A DNA stretch of 64,000 nt, from the NCBI GenBank assembly GCA_947475545.1, contig CANJLL010000006.1, forward strand, positions 62,001 to 126,000. The letters are read 5' to 3'. The notes under the pieces are model-generated. The model worked only from the letters and a program-made list of their open reading frames with translations, did no database searches and was not told the DNA's origin. This document shows positions 26,708 through 39,689 of this stretch, one piece after another. Within the stretch, counting starts at the first letter, position 1. Each line of letters begins with the position of its first letter. The translations under genes and the position numbers were made by a program. This DNA is from Chloroflexota bacterium. Lineage in GTDB: Bacteria > Chloroflexota > Limnocylindria > Limnocylindrales > CSP1-4.

Positions 26708-28054
26708 TCAGCCCGGGCTGGTGACCGGCTGCCCGTCCGGCGGCCTGGTCTCCAGGGCGCCGTGGGGCTCCGCAGACTCCAATTCGTGACGGGTGCGCTG
26801 CTCCTCCGCCAGGTGGCGCCGGAGCCAGACTGTTGCGTACAGTGCGGCGGCGGCGCTCACCGCACCGCCGAACGAGACGGCGATGTCCGTGCCGAGCCGG
26901 GACGCGATGGCGCCGACGATCAGGCTGCCGATGGGCGTAGAGCCCACGAAGATGGTCATGTACACGCTCATCACCCGGCCCCGGAGCTGATCCGGGACAC
27001 GCAGCTGGACCGTGGCGTTGGACGTCGCCGTCATGGACACCGAACCGAAGCCGATGATCAGCATGGCGAGCCAGGAGAGCGGGTAGATCCGGGAGAAGCC
27101 CAGCAGGACCTCCATGCTCCCCAGGATCAGGCCGCCGATGCCGATCAGCATCAGCCGGGACCGCTTCTGGGAGGCGATCCGGAGCGCGGCGATGAGCGCG
27201 CCCAGGCCGGACGCCGACATGAGGAAGCCATAGCCCGCGGCGTCCGTGCCCAGCACGTCGCGCGCCAGCGCCGGGATCAGGACCGTGAAGTTCATGCCAA
27301 AGGTGGCGACCGTGCCGACGAGCACCACGCAGAGCAACACCAGCGGCGTTCGTCGGACGTAGCCCAGGCCCTCGCCGAGCGAAGCGACCACCGCCCGGAC
27401 GCTCTCCGGTCGCGCGATGGTGGGCGGCGAATTGAGCTCCTGCTGGCGCATCAGGAACAGGCCGCCGATCACGGCCAGGTAGCTGATCCCGTTGAGGAGG
27501 AAGGCGATCGAGACCCCGAACAGGCCGATCGTCAGGCCCGCGACCGCCGGCCCCACGATCCGCGCGGCATTGAACAGCGCTGAGTTCATCGCGACGGCGT
27601 TCGCCACGTCCTCGCGACCCACCATCTCTACCGAGAACGAGTTTCGGGTGGGCATGTCCATGGAATTGGCCAAGCCGAAGCCGAAGGCGACCAGCACGAC
27701 GTGCCAGGCCTGGACGGTGTCGGACGCGGACAGGGCCCAGAGCACGAGCGCGAGCGCCCCGAAGATGGATTGCGTCGTCAGGAGCACGCGTCGCTTGGGC
27801 AGGCCATCTGCGACGAGGCCGCCGAAGAGCCCAAAGACAAGGACGGGCGAGTACTGGGCGGCGGCCACCACGCCCATCATGAACGGGTCGCCGGTCAGGC
27901 TCAGGACCAGCCAGCTCTGGGCGACCATCTGCATCCAGGTGCCAATCCCCGAGATGGACTGGCCCACGAACCAGAGCCGGTAGTTGCGGTGCTTGAAGGG
28001 GCGCAGGACCGGGTTGGCGCGCAGGCCGGCGATGGCGGGGGCAACGAACGTCAC
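26708..28054 (-). CDS. MFS exporter (EntS/MFS_3-like)
   Basis: A 448-residue, 12-helix transporter from the GTG at 28054, which overlaps the merR stop by 4 nt; an in-frame start at 28078 is the alternative. The N-terminus (FKHRNYRLWFVGQ) and the motif-A loop (GGLVADGLPKRR) fit the MFS_3 group that includes EntS-type siderophore and drug exporters. Coupling to a MerR regulator suggests substrate-induced export. Substrate unknown. The 285 nt after it, up to the convergent gene at 26423, contains nothing recognisable. Confidence 0.9.
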   Translation of the reverse strand: MTFVAPAIAGLRANPVLRPFKHRNYRLWFVGQSISGIGTWMQMVAQSWLVLSLTGDPFMMGVVAAAQYSPVLVFGLFGGLVADGLPKRRVLLTTQSIFGALALVLWALSASDTVQAWHVVLVAFGFGLANSMDMPTRNSFSVEMVGREDVANAVAMNSALFNAARIVGPAVAGLTIGLFGVSIAFLLNGISYLAVIGGLFLMRQQELNSPPTIARPESVRAVVASLGEGLGYVRRTPLVLLCVVLVGTVATFGMNFTVLIPALARDVLGTDAAGYGFLMSASGLGALIAALRIASQKRSRLMLIGIGGLILGSMEVLLGFSRIYPLSWLAMLIIGFGSVSMTATSNATVQLRVPDQLRGRVMSVYMTIFVGSTPIGSLIVGAIASRLGTDIAVSFGGAVSAAAALYATVWLRRHLAEEQRTRHELESAEPHGALETRPPDGQPVTSPG

Positions 28055-28581
28055 TGGTCCAGCTCCGCGAGCCGGCACCCAACGCGCGCCCGACGCTCCT
28101 CCACCCCGGCGATCATCGCCCCGAGGCGCTCCGCCTTGTCATGGAGGCGCGCCAGCTGACCATCCAGCCGGCCCGCCGACGCGCGCAGGATCGCGCGCCG
28201 TTCGGCGATGTCCCTGGTGGCCATGAACCGTTCGCGGGAGCGCTCGCGCGCGGCCTCGTCTTCGAGCAGGAGGCCGATCTCCGCCAGGCTGAAGCCGGCG
28301 TCATCGCGCATCGCCTTGATGAACAGGAGGCGCTCCAGGTCATCCCGGTCGTACAGGCGGTAGGCGCCCTCGGAGCGGCCGGCGGGCTTGAGCAGGCCGA
28401 CCTCTTCGTAGTAGCGGATTGAGCGGGCGGTCAGCGCGCACAGCTCCGCGACCTCCTGGATCCGCAGGAGGCGAGCCTGGTCCGGGCCGGGGAGGATGGG
28501 GGCCACTGGGAGATCCGGCGCCGTGGGGCGCGGGACTTCAAGTTGAGCAGGGGCCGTCGCGGCGGCCGGGATCGTTGACAT
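28051..28581 (-). CDS. MerR family transcriptional regulator of the downstream MFS exporter
   Basis: A 176-residue protein. A 35-residue Pro/Ala-rich leader precedes the MerR helix-turn-helix (RIQEVAEL near 40, RSIRYYEEVGLL at about 53-64), then a coiled-coil dimerisation helix rich in Arg/Glu/Ala. The C-terminus is short with a single late Cys, so it is not a classical metal sensor of the CueR type. A 22-bp dyad overlaps its own promoter, predicting autoregulation. It is the first gene of a two-gene operon with the MFS exporter. Confidence 0.92.
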   Translation of the reverse strand: MSTIPAAATAPAQLEVPRPTAPDLPVAPILPGPDQARLLRIQEVAELCALTARSIRYYEEVGLLKPAGRSEGAYRLYDRDDLERLLFIKAMRDDAGFSLAEIGLLLEDEAARERSRERFMATRDIAERRAILRASAGRLDGQLARLHDKAERLGAMIAGVEERRARVGCRLAELDQ

Positions 28582-28599
28582 CGAAACGATCTTAGCAGC

Positions 28600-28621
28600 A
28601 CCTTCACGTTGACGTAAAGGT
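28600..28621. promoter_or_regulatory. MerR-type operator and promoter
   Basis: A near-perfect 22-bp dyad with core ACGT-TG-ACGT and outer ACCTT/AAGGT arms. In the minus direction a candidate -10 TAAGAT (28594-28589) lies 18-19 bp from TTTACG/CTTTAC inside the dyad, giving the long spacer typical of MerR-controlled promoters. The predicted start is close to 28582, so the merR mRNA would be almost leaderless. Confidence 0.7.
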
Positions 28622-28731
28622 TAGCGATGTCGCCCCCGGCCCAGTTGCCGGAGGCCGGCCGACGTCCCAGCACAGCGCTCGGCCGAACGAACGAGGGAAC
28701 CGCCGACCGCATGGCCCGGACCGCGGCAAGG

Positions 28732-30027
28732 TCAGCGGGCCGCGCGAAGCTCCATCTCGGCTTCTGCGACCTTGGCGAGGACGCCCGACCGGAGCGTGTC
28801 GAGCCCGGCCCACACCGCCTTGGTGGCATTGCCGATGGAGGTCAGCTGGGTCTTGAGCGTCTTGATGGCCTCCAGTTGCTCCCGGATCCCGGTGAGCGCG
28901 GCCACGACGACGGCGGCATCGAGCTCCACCTCGCGCTGGTCCAGCGTGGCGAGAGCGAGGATGCGCGCCAGCCGCACCGAGGCCTCCAGCACCGCCGCCT
29001 CGGGGTCGGCAGGGTCAATCACGCAGTACACGTCCCCACCCACGACGTTGAATGGCGCAACCCCACTGGGCGCGTGCGCCGGGGTGAACACGATCACGCC
29101 GACGGAGGCGCCACGGTTCTCCTTGGCCTCCCGGAGCTCCTCGCGGATGGCCCGCGACGAAAGCGGACGGTCCTTGGCCTCCACCACGATACGGACCTCC
29201 GCGCCGCGACTCCGCGCGGGATCGATCGTGAGCACGAAGTCCCCCTTCTTGGACTTCATCAGGGAGCCCGTCTCCGTGCCGGTTCGGTCCAGGAAGTCCC
29301 CCGCTCCGCGGGCCACGTCGCCCAGCATCGCCTCCAGCAGGTCCTCGAAGTCGGCGCCCTTGGCGGTGGACTTGGACCGCTCCGTGGCCCGGGCGGTGGC
29401 CGCGGCCTCCAGCGCGACCAGCCGGTCCCCGACAGCCCGGAAGCCATCCGCGATCTCGCGCCGGAAATCGTGCAGCGGCGAGCCGCTCCGCGTGGGGTCC
29501 AGCAGGAGCGCGAGGCGCGACGCGTCCCCGTCGAAGTACGACTCCAGCATGCCGCCGATCCGGCCGATCGCCGAGTCCCTGCGGGACGGATCGAACAGCT
29601 CGTCCACCATGGTCCGCAGGCTGCCCCGGTCGCCGAGGAAGGCCTCCATGGTCCGCGGCAGGCGCCCGTCCCCGTCAGCGAAGTTGGCGCGCAGGACCTG
29701 CTCCAGCGCGGCCGCGGCCCGTTCGTTGGCGGCGGCGGTCTGCTCCACCAGGCGCTCGAACTCGCTCTTGACCACATCCACGTTGACGCTGATCCCAACG
29801 CCCTGCAGGGCGATCAGCCCGATCCGCAGCGCGCGCTCCAGCGTGGACCGCCGCTCCTCCAGCGGCTGGGCGGCGAGCCAGGCCGCGAGCCCGGGGTCGA
29901 CCAGCTCCAGCTGGTCGACGACGATTCGGTCGGCCTCGACCCGCGTTCCGCGGACGGCGCTCCCGGTGAGCGCGACGAAGGGGAGGACATTGTCGGCGGG
30001 GGTCAGGGGTGGCCAGGTCGCTTCCAT
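28732..30027 (-). CDS. Hypothetical protein with a PD-(D/E)XK nuclease-like domain
   Basis: A 431-residue protein. Residues 85-215 are strongly helical and probably coiled-coil. About 222-345 carry a restriction-endonuclease-like signature: Glu228 in KGADFEDLL, Asp263 in KGDFVLTI and E283-A-K285 in VVEAKDR. The C-terminus (about 365-431) is again helical. The layout recalls RmuC/DUF2130-type proteins, but no named family is recognised. It stands alone between merR and the GNAT gene. DNA cleavage activity is inferred from motifs only. Confidence 0.75.
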   Translation of the reverse strand: MEATWPPLTPADNVLPFVALTGSAVRGTRVEADRIVVDQLELVDPGLAAWLAAQPLEERRSTLERALRIGLIALQGVGISVNVDVVKSEFERLVEQTAAANERAAAALEQVLRANFADGDGRLPRTMEAFLGDRGSLRTMVDELFDPSRRDSAIGRIGGMLESYFDGDASRLALLLDPTRSGSPLHDFRREIADGFRAVGDRLVALEAAATARATERSKSTAKGADFEDLLEAMLGDVARGAGDFLDRTGTETGSLMKSKKGDFVLTIDPARSRGAEVRIVVEAKDRPLSSRAIREELREAKENRGASVGVIVFTPAHAPSGVAPFNVVGGDVYCVIDPADPEAAVLEASVRLARILALATLDQREVELDAAVVVAALTGIREQLEAIKTLKTQLTSIGNATKAVWAGLDTLRSGVLAKVAEAEMELRAAR

Positions 30028-30147
30028 GGCGACACCTTGGCAGTCCCGCGTGACACCTCGTCTGTCACAGGTCCCCGCGGTGCGTCCAGGGGACGCAGGG
30101 CCGTGGCCGGAGCGAGTCCCGACGAGGGGCCGGCCAAACGCCGCGAG

Positions 30148-31005
30148 TCAGCTGCCCGGGCTGGTGACCACCAGCGCATGGCCGGCGTCGCGGAAGCCCA
30201 GCGCGCGATAGAGCCCAACGCCCTGTGCGGTCGACTCGAGCACGGCCGTCCGCGCCCCGCGCCGCCTGCCCTCCACCAGCACGGCGGCGGCCGCGGCGCG
30301 ACCCAGGCCGCCACGGCGCACATCCGGGAGGGTGGCGACGTTGTAGACGCCGAGATGCTCACCCCGCACGATCCCCAGCGCCGTGGCAGCCGGGCGGCCA
30401 TCCAGGCGTGCGACCGCGACGATCAGGGGGCCGTCCGGCGGAGCCGTCACGTCCGCGAACATCGAGGCGAATGGTGCCGCTTCCTCGTCCGCGGCCCCGA
30501 AGCCACGGGCGGCCAGCAACTCGGCCTCGACCAGCTCGTCGGACCGCTCGCCCAGCGCGACCGAGATCCCCGGCGTCAACCGACCGAAGCGCTCGTCGCG
30601 CACGCCGTCCCCGGTGAGGTCGAGCGCCATCACCGGGACCAGCTCCATGATGCTCCGCGGCACCACCCAGCCCAGCGTCTCGGCGAGGTCGCCGGGGGTG
30701 GCGCCGGGGTCCAGCCACCACGTGAACGGCAGGATCCCGAAGTGAGCGTTGATGGCGTCGATCCGGGCCTCCACGACGGCCGGGCTGCCGGCCAGGCGCG
30801 GGGCCACCACCCGGTTGATGTCGGGCATCGCGACGGGCGCCCAGCCCCAGGCGCAGTCTGGCTCACGGCCGAATCCACCGCCCGGAGGCCCGGTCCGCCG
30901 CTGCCCAGGTCGGGCCGGCACCGCGTGGGTGGCCTCGACGAGCGCGACGTAGGTCGCTGCCAGGGCGTCGAAGACCCGCTGATCCCCGCTCGCCCGGCCG
31001 ATCAC
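30148..31005 (-). CDS. GNAT family N-acetyltransferase
   Basis: A 285-residue protein. The C-terminal third is a GNAT domain with VATLPDVRRGGLGRA (acetyl-CoA pyrophosphate loop R-R-G-G-L-G) and GLYRALGF. The N-terminal half is divergent, possibly a degenerate second GNAT unit, with a Trp-rich segment. The ATG overlaps the stop of the FAD-subunit gene by 4 nt, making it the last gene of the molybdenum hydroxylase operon. Substrate unknown. Confidence 0.88.
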   Translation of the reverse strand: MIGRASGDQRVFDALAATYVALVEATHAVPARPGQRRTGPPGGGFGREPDCAWGWAPVAMPDINRVVAPRLAGSPAVVEARIDAINAHFGILPFTWWLDPGATPGDLAETLGWVVPRSIMELVPVMALDLTGDGVRDERFGRLTPGISVALGERSDELVEAELLAARGFGAADEEAAPFASMFADVTAPPDGPLIVAVARLDGRPAATALGIVRGEHLGVYNVATLPDVRRGGLGRAAAAAVLVEGRRRGARTAVLESTAQGVGLYRALGFRDAGHALVVTSPGS

Positions 31006-31859
31006 CAGCCCCCGGCGTCCCGGATGATCCGATGGAGGATTCGGGCCGTCACCTGGCGACGATAATCTGCCGTGGAGCGGACGTCATCGATCGGGCGGAT
31101 CTCGGCAGCCACGGTCTCAGCAGCGCCGTCGGCGGTCTCGAGCGTTGCCCGCGAGCCCTCGAGATACAGCTCCGTGGACCGTGCCCGAATCGGCCGGTCC
31201 GCGACCGAGCCGAGCGCCAGGCGGACGTGGCCCCAGCGGTCCTTTCGGTCGGCCTGCTCCCAGGCGAGCGCCAGGACCACCTTGCTGATCGCCTGGGCGC
31301 GGCGCGTCCCCACCTTGCGGAAGCGCACCTGGCGCGCCTCGACCAGGGGGATCCGGACGCGCAGGACCAGCTCGTCGGGCGCCAGCGCCGTGGTGCGGTA
31401 GGCGATCCAGAACTGGTCGGCGGGGATCGACCGCTCGCCGCGCGGGCCGCCCACCTCGATCACGGCCTCGAGGGCCAGGAGGAGCGGCAGGGTGTCCCCC
31501 GCCGGTGACGCGTTGGCGATATTGCCGCCCAGCGTGCCGCGGTTCTGGATCTGCACGGCCCCGACGGTCGCGGCCGCCTCGGCGAGGACCGGCAGCGAAC
31601 GCGCCACCAGCCCCGACCGGCGGATCTCCGCGTAGGTCGTGAGCGCGCCGACGGTCAACTGCCCACCCGCGAGCGCGATCCCGCGCAGCTCGTCCAGCCG
31701 CGACAGGTCCAGGACCTGGTCGGGCGGCGAGCCGATCTCCCCGGTGATCCGGACCATCAGGTCCGTGCCGCCGGCGATGGGCGTGCGTGGCGCCAGCGCC
31801 AGGAGGCGGAAGGCCTCGGGCAGGTCGCGCGGGGTCTCGACCGGCGGCTCCACCGGCAC
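31002..31859 (-). CDS. FAD-binding subunit of molybdenum hydroxylase (CoxM/XdhB-type)
   Basis: 285 residues from a GTG two nt after the stop of the iron-sulfur subunit. FAD-binding loops are PIAGGTDLMV near residue 30 and TLGGNIANASPAGD around 110-120. This is the electron-transfer subunit of the second molybdenum hydroxylase in the window, of L-S-M gene order rather than the fused arrangement at 10-16 kb. Overlaps at both ends indicate one transcript. Confidence 0.93.
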   Translation of the reverse strand: MPVEPPVETPRDLPEAFRLLALAPRTPIAGGTDLMVRITGEIGSPPDQVLDLSRLDELRGIALAGGQLTVGALTTYAEIRRSGLVARSLPVLAEAAATVGAVQIQNRGTLGGNIANASPAGDTLPLLLALEAVIEVGGPRGERSIPADQFWIAYRTTALAPDELVLRVRIPLVEARQVRFRKVGTRRAQAISKVVLALAWEQADRKDRWGHVRLALGSVADRPIRARSTELYLEGSRATLETADGAAETVAAEIRPIDDVRSTADYRRQVTARILHRIIRDAGGW

Positions 31860-31861
31860 GC

Positions 31862-32349
31862 TCAGGCCCCCGCCGGGCGGCGCCCGGTCTCGGCGGCCAG
31901 CGCGATCGCCTCGATGATCTTGGTGTAGCCCGTGCAGCGGCAGAGGTTGCCGGCGATGGCCTCGCGGATCGCGTCCTCGTCCGGCCCGCCGCCGGCATCG
32001 AGATAGACCCGCGCGGACAGGAGCATCCCGGGCGTGCACATCCCGCACTGCGCTCCGCCGGTCGCGAGGAACGCCGCCTGCAGGTCGTCGAGAATCCGGC
32101 CGTCGGGGGTCCGAGCCGCCAGGCCTTCGACCGTGCGGATGATCCGCCCGTCAACCTGGCAGGCCGGGACCAGGCACGAAACCACGACCTCGCCGTCGAG
32201 GATCACCGAGCAGGCGCCGCACTCGCCCTCACCGCAGCCCTCCTTGGTGCCGGTCAGGCCCAGGTCCTCGCGCAGCACGTCGAGGAGCCGCCGCATCCCG
32301 GGCGCCTCCAGCTCCACGGGCGCGCCATTGACGAGGAACCGGATGGCGG

Positions 32350-32353
<4 letters not shown>
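31862..32353 (-). CDS. [2Fe-2S] iron-sulfur subunit of molybdenum hydroxylase (CoxS-type)
   Basis: 163 residues with two [2Fe-2S] domains: CGEGECGAC (first cluster) followed by a fourth Cys, then CGMCTPGM and CRCTGYT (second cluster). Typical length for the family. It relays electrons from the molybdenum centre to the FAD subunit. The start overlaps the large-subunit stop by 4 nt (ATGA). Confidence 0.95.
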
Positions 32354-34758
<2,405 letters not shown>

Positions 34759-34941
34759 TGGATGGCTGGGATCTCCATGTCCGGAGAGGGTACATCGCAG
34801 CGTCCGCCGCGGCACCCTCGTGAGCTCGCCCGAACGTCCCTGCCGGCGACCCGCCCTACGGTCACGTCCACGGCTGGCAGCCGGCGCGCGGGGCCTGGGT
34901 CGACGGCTACCGCCGGGCGGGGCCTCCGCCCGGCTCGTGTC

Positions 34942-35145
34942 CTAGCGCTTGCGCGTGCGGAACTCCGCGAGGTGGGCGGTCCAGTCCGAGCCGCCGCGCT
35001 CCGTTGCGGCGCTGCTGCCGTGCCAGCCACAGACGCAGGTGATTGTCTGCTCGCGGTGACGGTAGACCTCGATCACGTGCTTGGGCGGCTCCGCGGCGGC
35101 GGCGGCGGGTGATCGAAGGGGAGGAAAGGATGGTCGGCCGTTCAT
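34942..35145 (-). CDS. Small hypothetical protein with a C-x-C-G-W motif
   Basis: 67 residues from the ATG at 35145; the frame is open to 35277. The C-terminal half contains ITCVCGWHG and ends in a basic tail. Small proteins with a C-x-C-G-W pattern recur in high-GC bacteria, but their function is unknown. It lies upstream of the molybdenum hydroxylase operon on the same strand (183-nt gap). Confidence 0.5.
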   Translation of the reverse strand: MNGRPSFPPLRSPAAAAAEPPKHVIEVYRHREQTITCVCGWHGSSAATERGGSDWTAHLAEFRTRKR

Positions 35146-35275
35146 CCGCGGGCTCCTCGGGGGGGTCGGCTGGGCAACTGATTGTGCGCCTCTTGCCGAT
35201 CTGCTGCCGGGCGCTTCAGCCCGGGCCATCCGGGCCATTGGGCCCTTGCCGGTATGGCCACGCACTGGCGGCGCC

Positions 35276-35305
35276 ATGGCCGCGCGAGGATCCCCGCGCG
35301 GCCAT
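35276..35305 (-). terminator. Hairpin downstream of the ABC transporter operon
   Basis: An 11-bp perfect inverted repeat (35276-35286 and 35295-35305) with an 8-nt loop containing GGATCC, about 80 nt beyond the substrate-binding-protein stop. There is no T-tract, so termination is likely but unproven. Confidence 0.45.
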
Positions 35306-35385
35306 CGATGGAGCCTGGCGACGGCGCTCCGCGCGCCGCCCGTTGACGCGGCTCGTCGGTCGTGCCGCTCCTGATTGGGCCGCCC

Positions 35386-36402
35386 CTAGGGGAGCAGGTC
35401 CGTGCGGGTGGTGTCGGCGACGGTGATCGGCTTGGTGACCAGGCCCAGCTTGGTCAGGTAGGCGATGGTCTTGGTCCAGCCGTCCGTGTCGATGGCGCCC
35501 AGGCCCTTCGACTCCGTGAGCAGGCTCTTCCAGACCTCGATCGTGGCGGCCAGGATGGCCTCCTGGGTGGCCCGGGTTGTTGCCAGGTCGGGGACCAGCT
35601 TGATCGACGCGTCGACGCCCTTTGACGGGGTGGCGACGATCTCCTTCATGGCGGCCAGGGTGGCACCCACGAACGCCTTGATGGCGGCCTTCTTGCCCGC
35701 ATCATCCAGGACGCTCTTGCCGACGATCATGCCAGGGCCGGGAAGGGCGATGATCGAGTCCACCTTGAGGACGGTGACCTTTTCGCCGGCCAGGCCGAGC
35801 TGGACGACCTCATTGTTGGCGTAGCCGGTGGCCGCGTCCACGGCGCCCTTGGCGACGGCGGTCCCCTGACCGTAGTCCGGATATTCCGTGACGGTCAGGT
35901 CGCTGGTCGTCAGCTTGGCCGACTCGAGCATGGCCTGGAGCATGACCCACGACGACCCGTACTTGCCCGGGGTACCCAGCTTCTTGCCCTTGAGGTCGGC
36001 GGGCGTCTTGATGTTGGCCGAGGCCTTGGCAAAGATGATGTTGGGAAACTGCCCGTAGATCGTGGCGACGTACTGAACCGGGATCCCCTGGCCCACCGCG
36101 GGCACGACGCTGGTGCCGTCGGCGAGCGCGATATCGATCTTGCCGGCGCCGGTCAGCGGGATCAGGTCCTGGTCGTTGCCGTTCTGGAACGTGACGTCCA
36201 GGCCGGCCTTGCGATAGAGGCCCTCGTCCTGGGCCAGGTAGAAGGGGGCGAACTGGATGCTGGGGATGTAGCCGAGGCCCACGGTCAGCTTGGTCAGCAC
36301 CGCGGGCGAAGGCGTAGCCGCGGCACCACATGCCGAGACCACGAGGGCCACGAGGCCCACACTGGCGGCAACGAGCCGCGTAGCGGGACGATGACGGTTC
36401 AT
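35386..36402 (-). CDS. NitT/TauT-type ABC transporter substrate-binding lipoprotein
   Basis: 338 residues with a signal peptide ending in a lipobox (LVVSAC, Cys25), so it is membrane-anchored outside. The body resembles NMT1/THI5-like proteins (GYIPSIQFAPFYLAQDEGLY), which bind thiamine precursors, riboflavin, taurine, nitrate and similar small molecules. It is the last gene of the sorC-kinase-ABC operon, 25 nt after the permease. The ligand is unknown; the operon context argues for a polyol or sugar-like compound or a nucleoside/pyrimidine precursor. Confidence 0.93.
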   Translation of the reverse strand: MNRHRPATRLVAASVGLVALVVSACGAAATPSPAVLTKLTVGLGYIPSIQFAPFYLAQDEGLYRKAGLDVTFQNGNDQDLIPLTGAGKIDIALADGTSVVPAVGQGIPVQYVATIYGQFPNIIFAKASANIKTPADLKGKKLGTPGKYGSSWVMLQAMLESAKLTTSDLTVTEYPDYGQGTAVAKGAVDAATGYANNEVVQLGLAGEKVTVLKVDSIIALPGPGMIVGKSVLDDAGKKAAIKAFVGATLAAMKEIVATPSKGVDASIKLVPDLATTRATQEAILAATIEVWKSLLTESKGLGAIDTDGWTKTIAYLTKLGLVTKPITVADTTRTDLLP

Positions 36403-36427
36403 GCGATGACAACCTCCATGATGTGCC

Positions 36428-37177
36428 TCAACGGGCGCCGATAAGTCGGCGCTCCAGCAGGACGACGACGAGATAGAGCGCCATCCCGACCAGCGCGATG
36501 GTCAGCAGGGTGGCGAACAGCAACGGGATATCGAAGAGCGACCCGCGCGCCAGGTTGATCAGGACGCCCAGGCCCCGGTCGGCACCGGCCCATTCCCCGA
36601 CGATCGCTCCGACCACGGCGAGGGTGACCCCCACCCGCATGCCACCCAGGATGCTGGGCAGCGCAGCGGGGATCTCCAGCGTCAGGACGACCTGGCGCCG
36701 ATTGGCCCGCAGGCTGCGCCCCAACTCGAGGAGGCGCTTGTCCACGGACCGGATCCCGACCATGGTCGCCACGGCGACGGGGAAGAAGACGATCAGCGAG
36801 CAGATCACGACCTTGCCGAGCAGCCCAGGCCCAAACCAGAGGACCAGCAGCGGGGAGAGCGCCAGGATCGGCGTCGCCTGCGCGGCAACGATGTAGGGCG
36901 AGATCAGCCGCTCCACGAGGGGTGAGCGGGCCAGCACGTAGCCCACGAGGAGGGCCGCTCCGGTCCCCGTGGCGAAGCCCAGGAAGATCTCCTGGAGCGT
37001 CCCTGCGAGGTGGGGCTGGATCGTGCCCTCGACCCAGGCCCGGATGAATCGATCGGCTACCACCTCCGGGGCGGGCAGGATGAAGACCGGGTACGCGCCA
37101 ATGACCACGACGGCCTTCCACGCGATCAGGAAGACGCCCAGCGCGGCGGCGACGGGGAGGACGGTGCGGGTGCCCAT
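36428..37177 (-). CDS. ABC transporter permease (NitT/TauT type)
   Basis: 249 residues, about six helices, with the EAA-loop region LGRSLRANRRQVVLTLEIPAALP. The ATG at 37177 shares one base with the ATPase stop (TGATG), which sets the start; the frame extends to 37267 without homology. It is the membrane channel of the importer formed with the adjacent ATPase and lipoprotein. Confidence 0.94.
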   Translation of the reverse strand: MGTRTVLPVAAALGVFLIAWKAVVVIGAYPVFILPAPEVVADRFIRAWVEGTIQPHLAGTLQEIFLGFATGTGAALLVGYVLARSPLVERLISPYIVAAQATPILALSPLLVLWFGPGLLGKVVICSLIVFFPVAVATMVGIRSVDKRLLELGRSLRANRRQVVLTLEIPAALPSILGGMRVGVTLAVVGAIVGEWAGADRGLGVLINLARGSLFDIPLLFATLLTIALVGMALYLVVVLLERRLIGAR

Positions 37178-38054
37178 CAGGCGGCCCCGGCCACGGTCGT
37201 GTCGACCACGGTCGCGTCCGGCACCGCGGCCTCGGCGGATGCTTCGCCGGAGGACTCCCCCAGCCACGCCCGGATCTCGCGGGCGGCCCGCGTGACGAAG
37301 GCGTCCTCAAGGCTGGCCAGGGTGCGGGGGCGGGGCAGGTCGACCGGGATGTCGGCGACGACTCGCCCGGGGCGCGCGGAGAGGACGATCACTCGGTCGG
37401 CGACCAGGATTGCCTCCGCGATGTTGTGGGTGACCAGGACCGTGGTCGTCGCGGACCGCTCCCAGAGGGCCAGGAGCTCCAGGTCGAAGCGCTCGCGGGT
37501 GAGGGCATCCAGCTGGCTGAACGGCTCGTCCAGGAGGAGGACCTCCGGCTGGAGCGCGAGGGCACGGGCGAGGGCCACGCGCTGGCCGGTGCCGCCAGAG
37601 AGCTCGAACGGTCGCGAGCCCACGGCCGACGGGTCCAGGCGGACCAGGTCCAGCAGCTGGGCCAGGCGATCGCGGCGGCGCTCGGCGTCCCAGCCTGCCA
37701 GCTCCAGCGGGTAGCAGATGTTCTCGGCGGCGGTCCGCCACGGCAGCAGACGCGGCTCCTGGAAGACGAGTCCGATCCGCGGATCCGGGCCGGTGATGGG
37801 GACGCCGTCCAGCTCCACCGTCCCACGGAGCGGCGGCAGGAGGCCGGCAATGGCGCGCAGGAGCGTGGACTTGCCGCTCCCGTTGGGCCCGATCAGCGCG
37901 ACGATCTCGCCGCCCGCGATCTCCAGGTTGAGCTGGTCGAGGGCGAGGAGGCGGCCGCCGCGGCGCAGCGGAAAGTCCACGGCCAGTCCGCTGGCGCGGA
38001 TGGCGCCGGTATCGGTCGCGCTGCCGGAGCCGCCGGCCGGGCGTGCGCCCGGGG

Positions 38055-38058
<4 letters not shown>
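37177..38058 (-). CDS. ABC transporter ATP-binding protein (NitT/TauT type)
   Basis: 293 residues from a GTG that overlaps the kinase stop by 4 nt. Walker A is GPNGSGKST, the Q-loop FQEPRLLPW, the signature ELSGGTGQRVALARA (LSGGTGQR instead of LSGGMRQR), Walker B VLLLDEPF and the switch VTHN. A C-terminal tail of about 40 Ala/Val/Thr-rich residues is unusual. It powers the importer in this operon. Confidence 0.95.
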
Positions 38059-39685
<1,627 letters not shown>

Positions 39686-39689
<4 letters not shown>

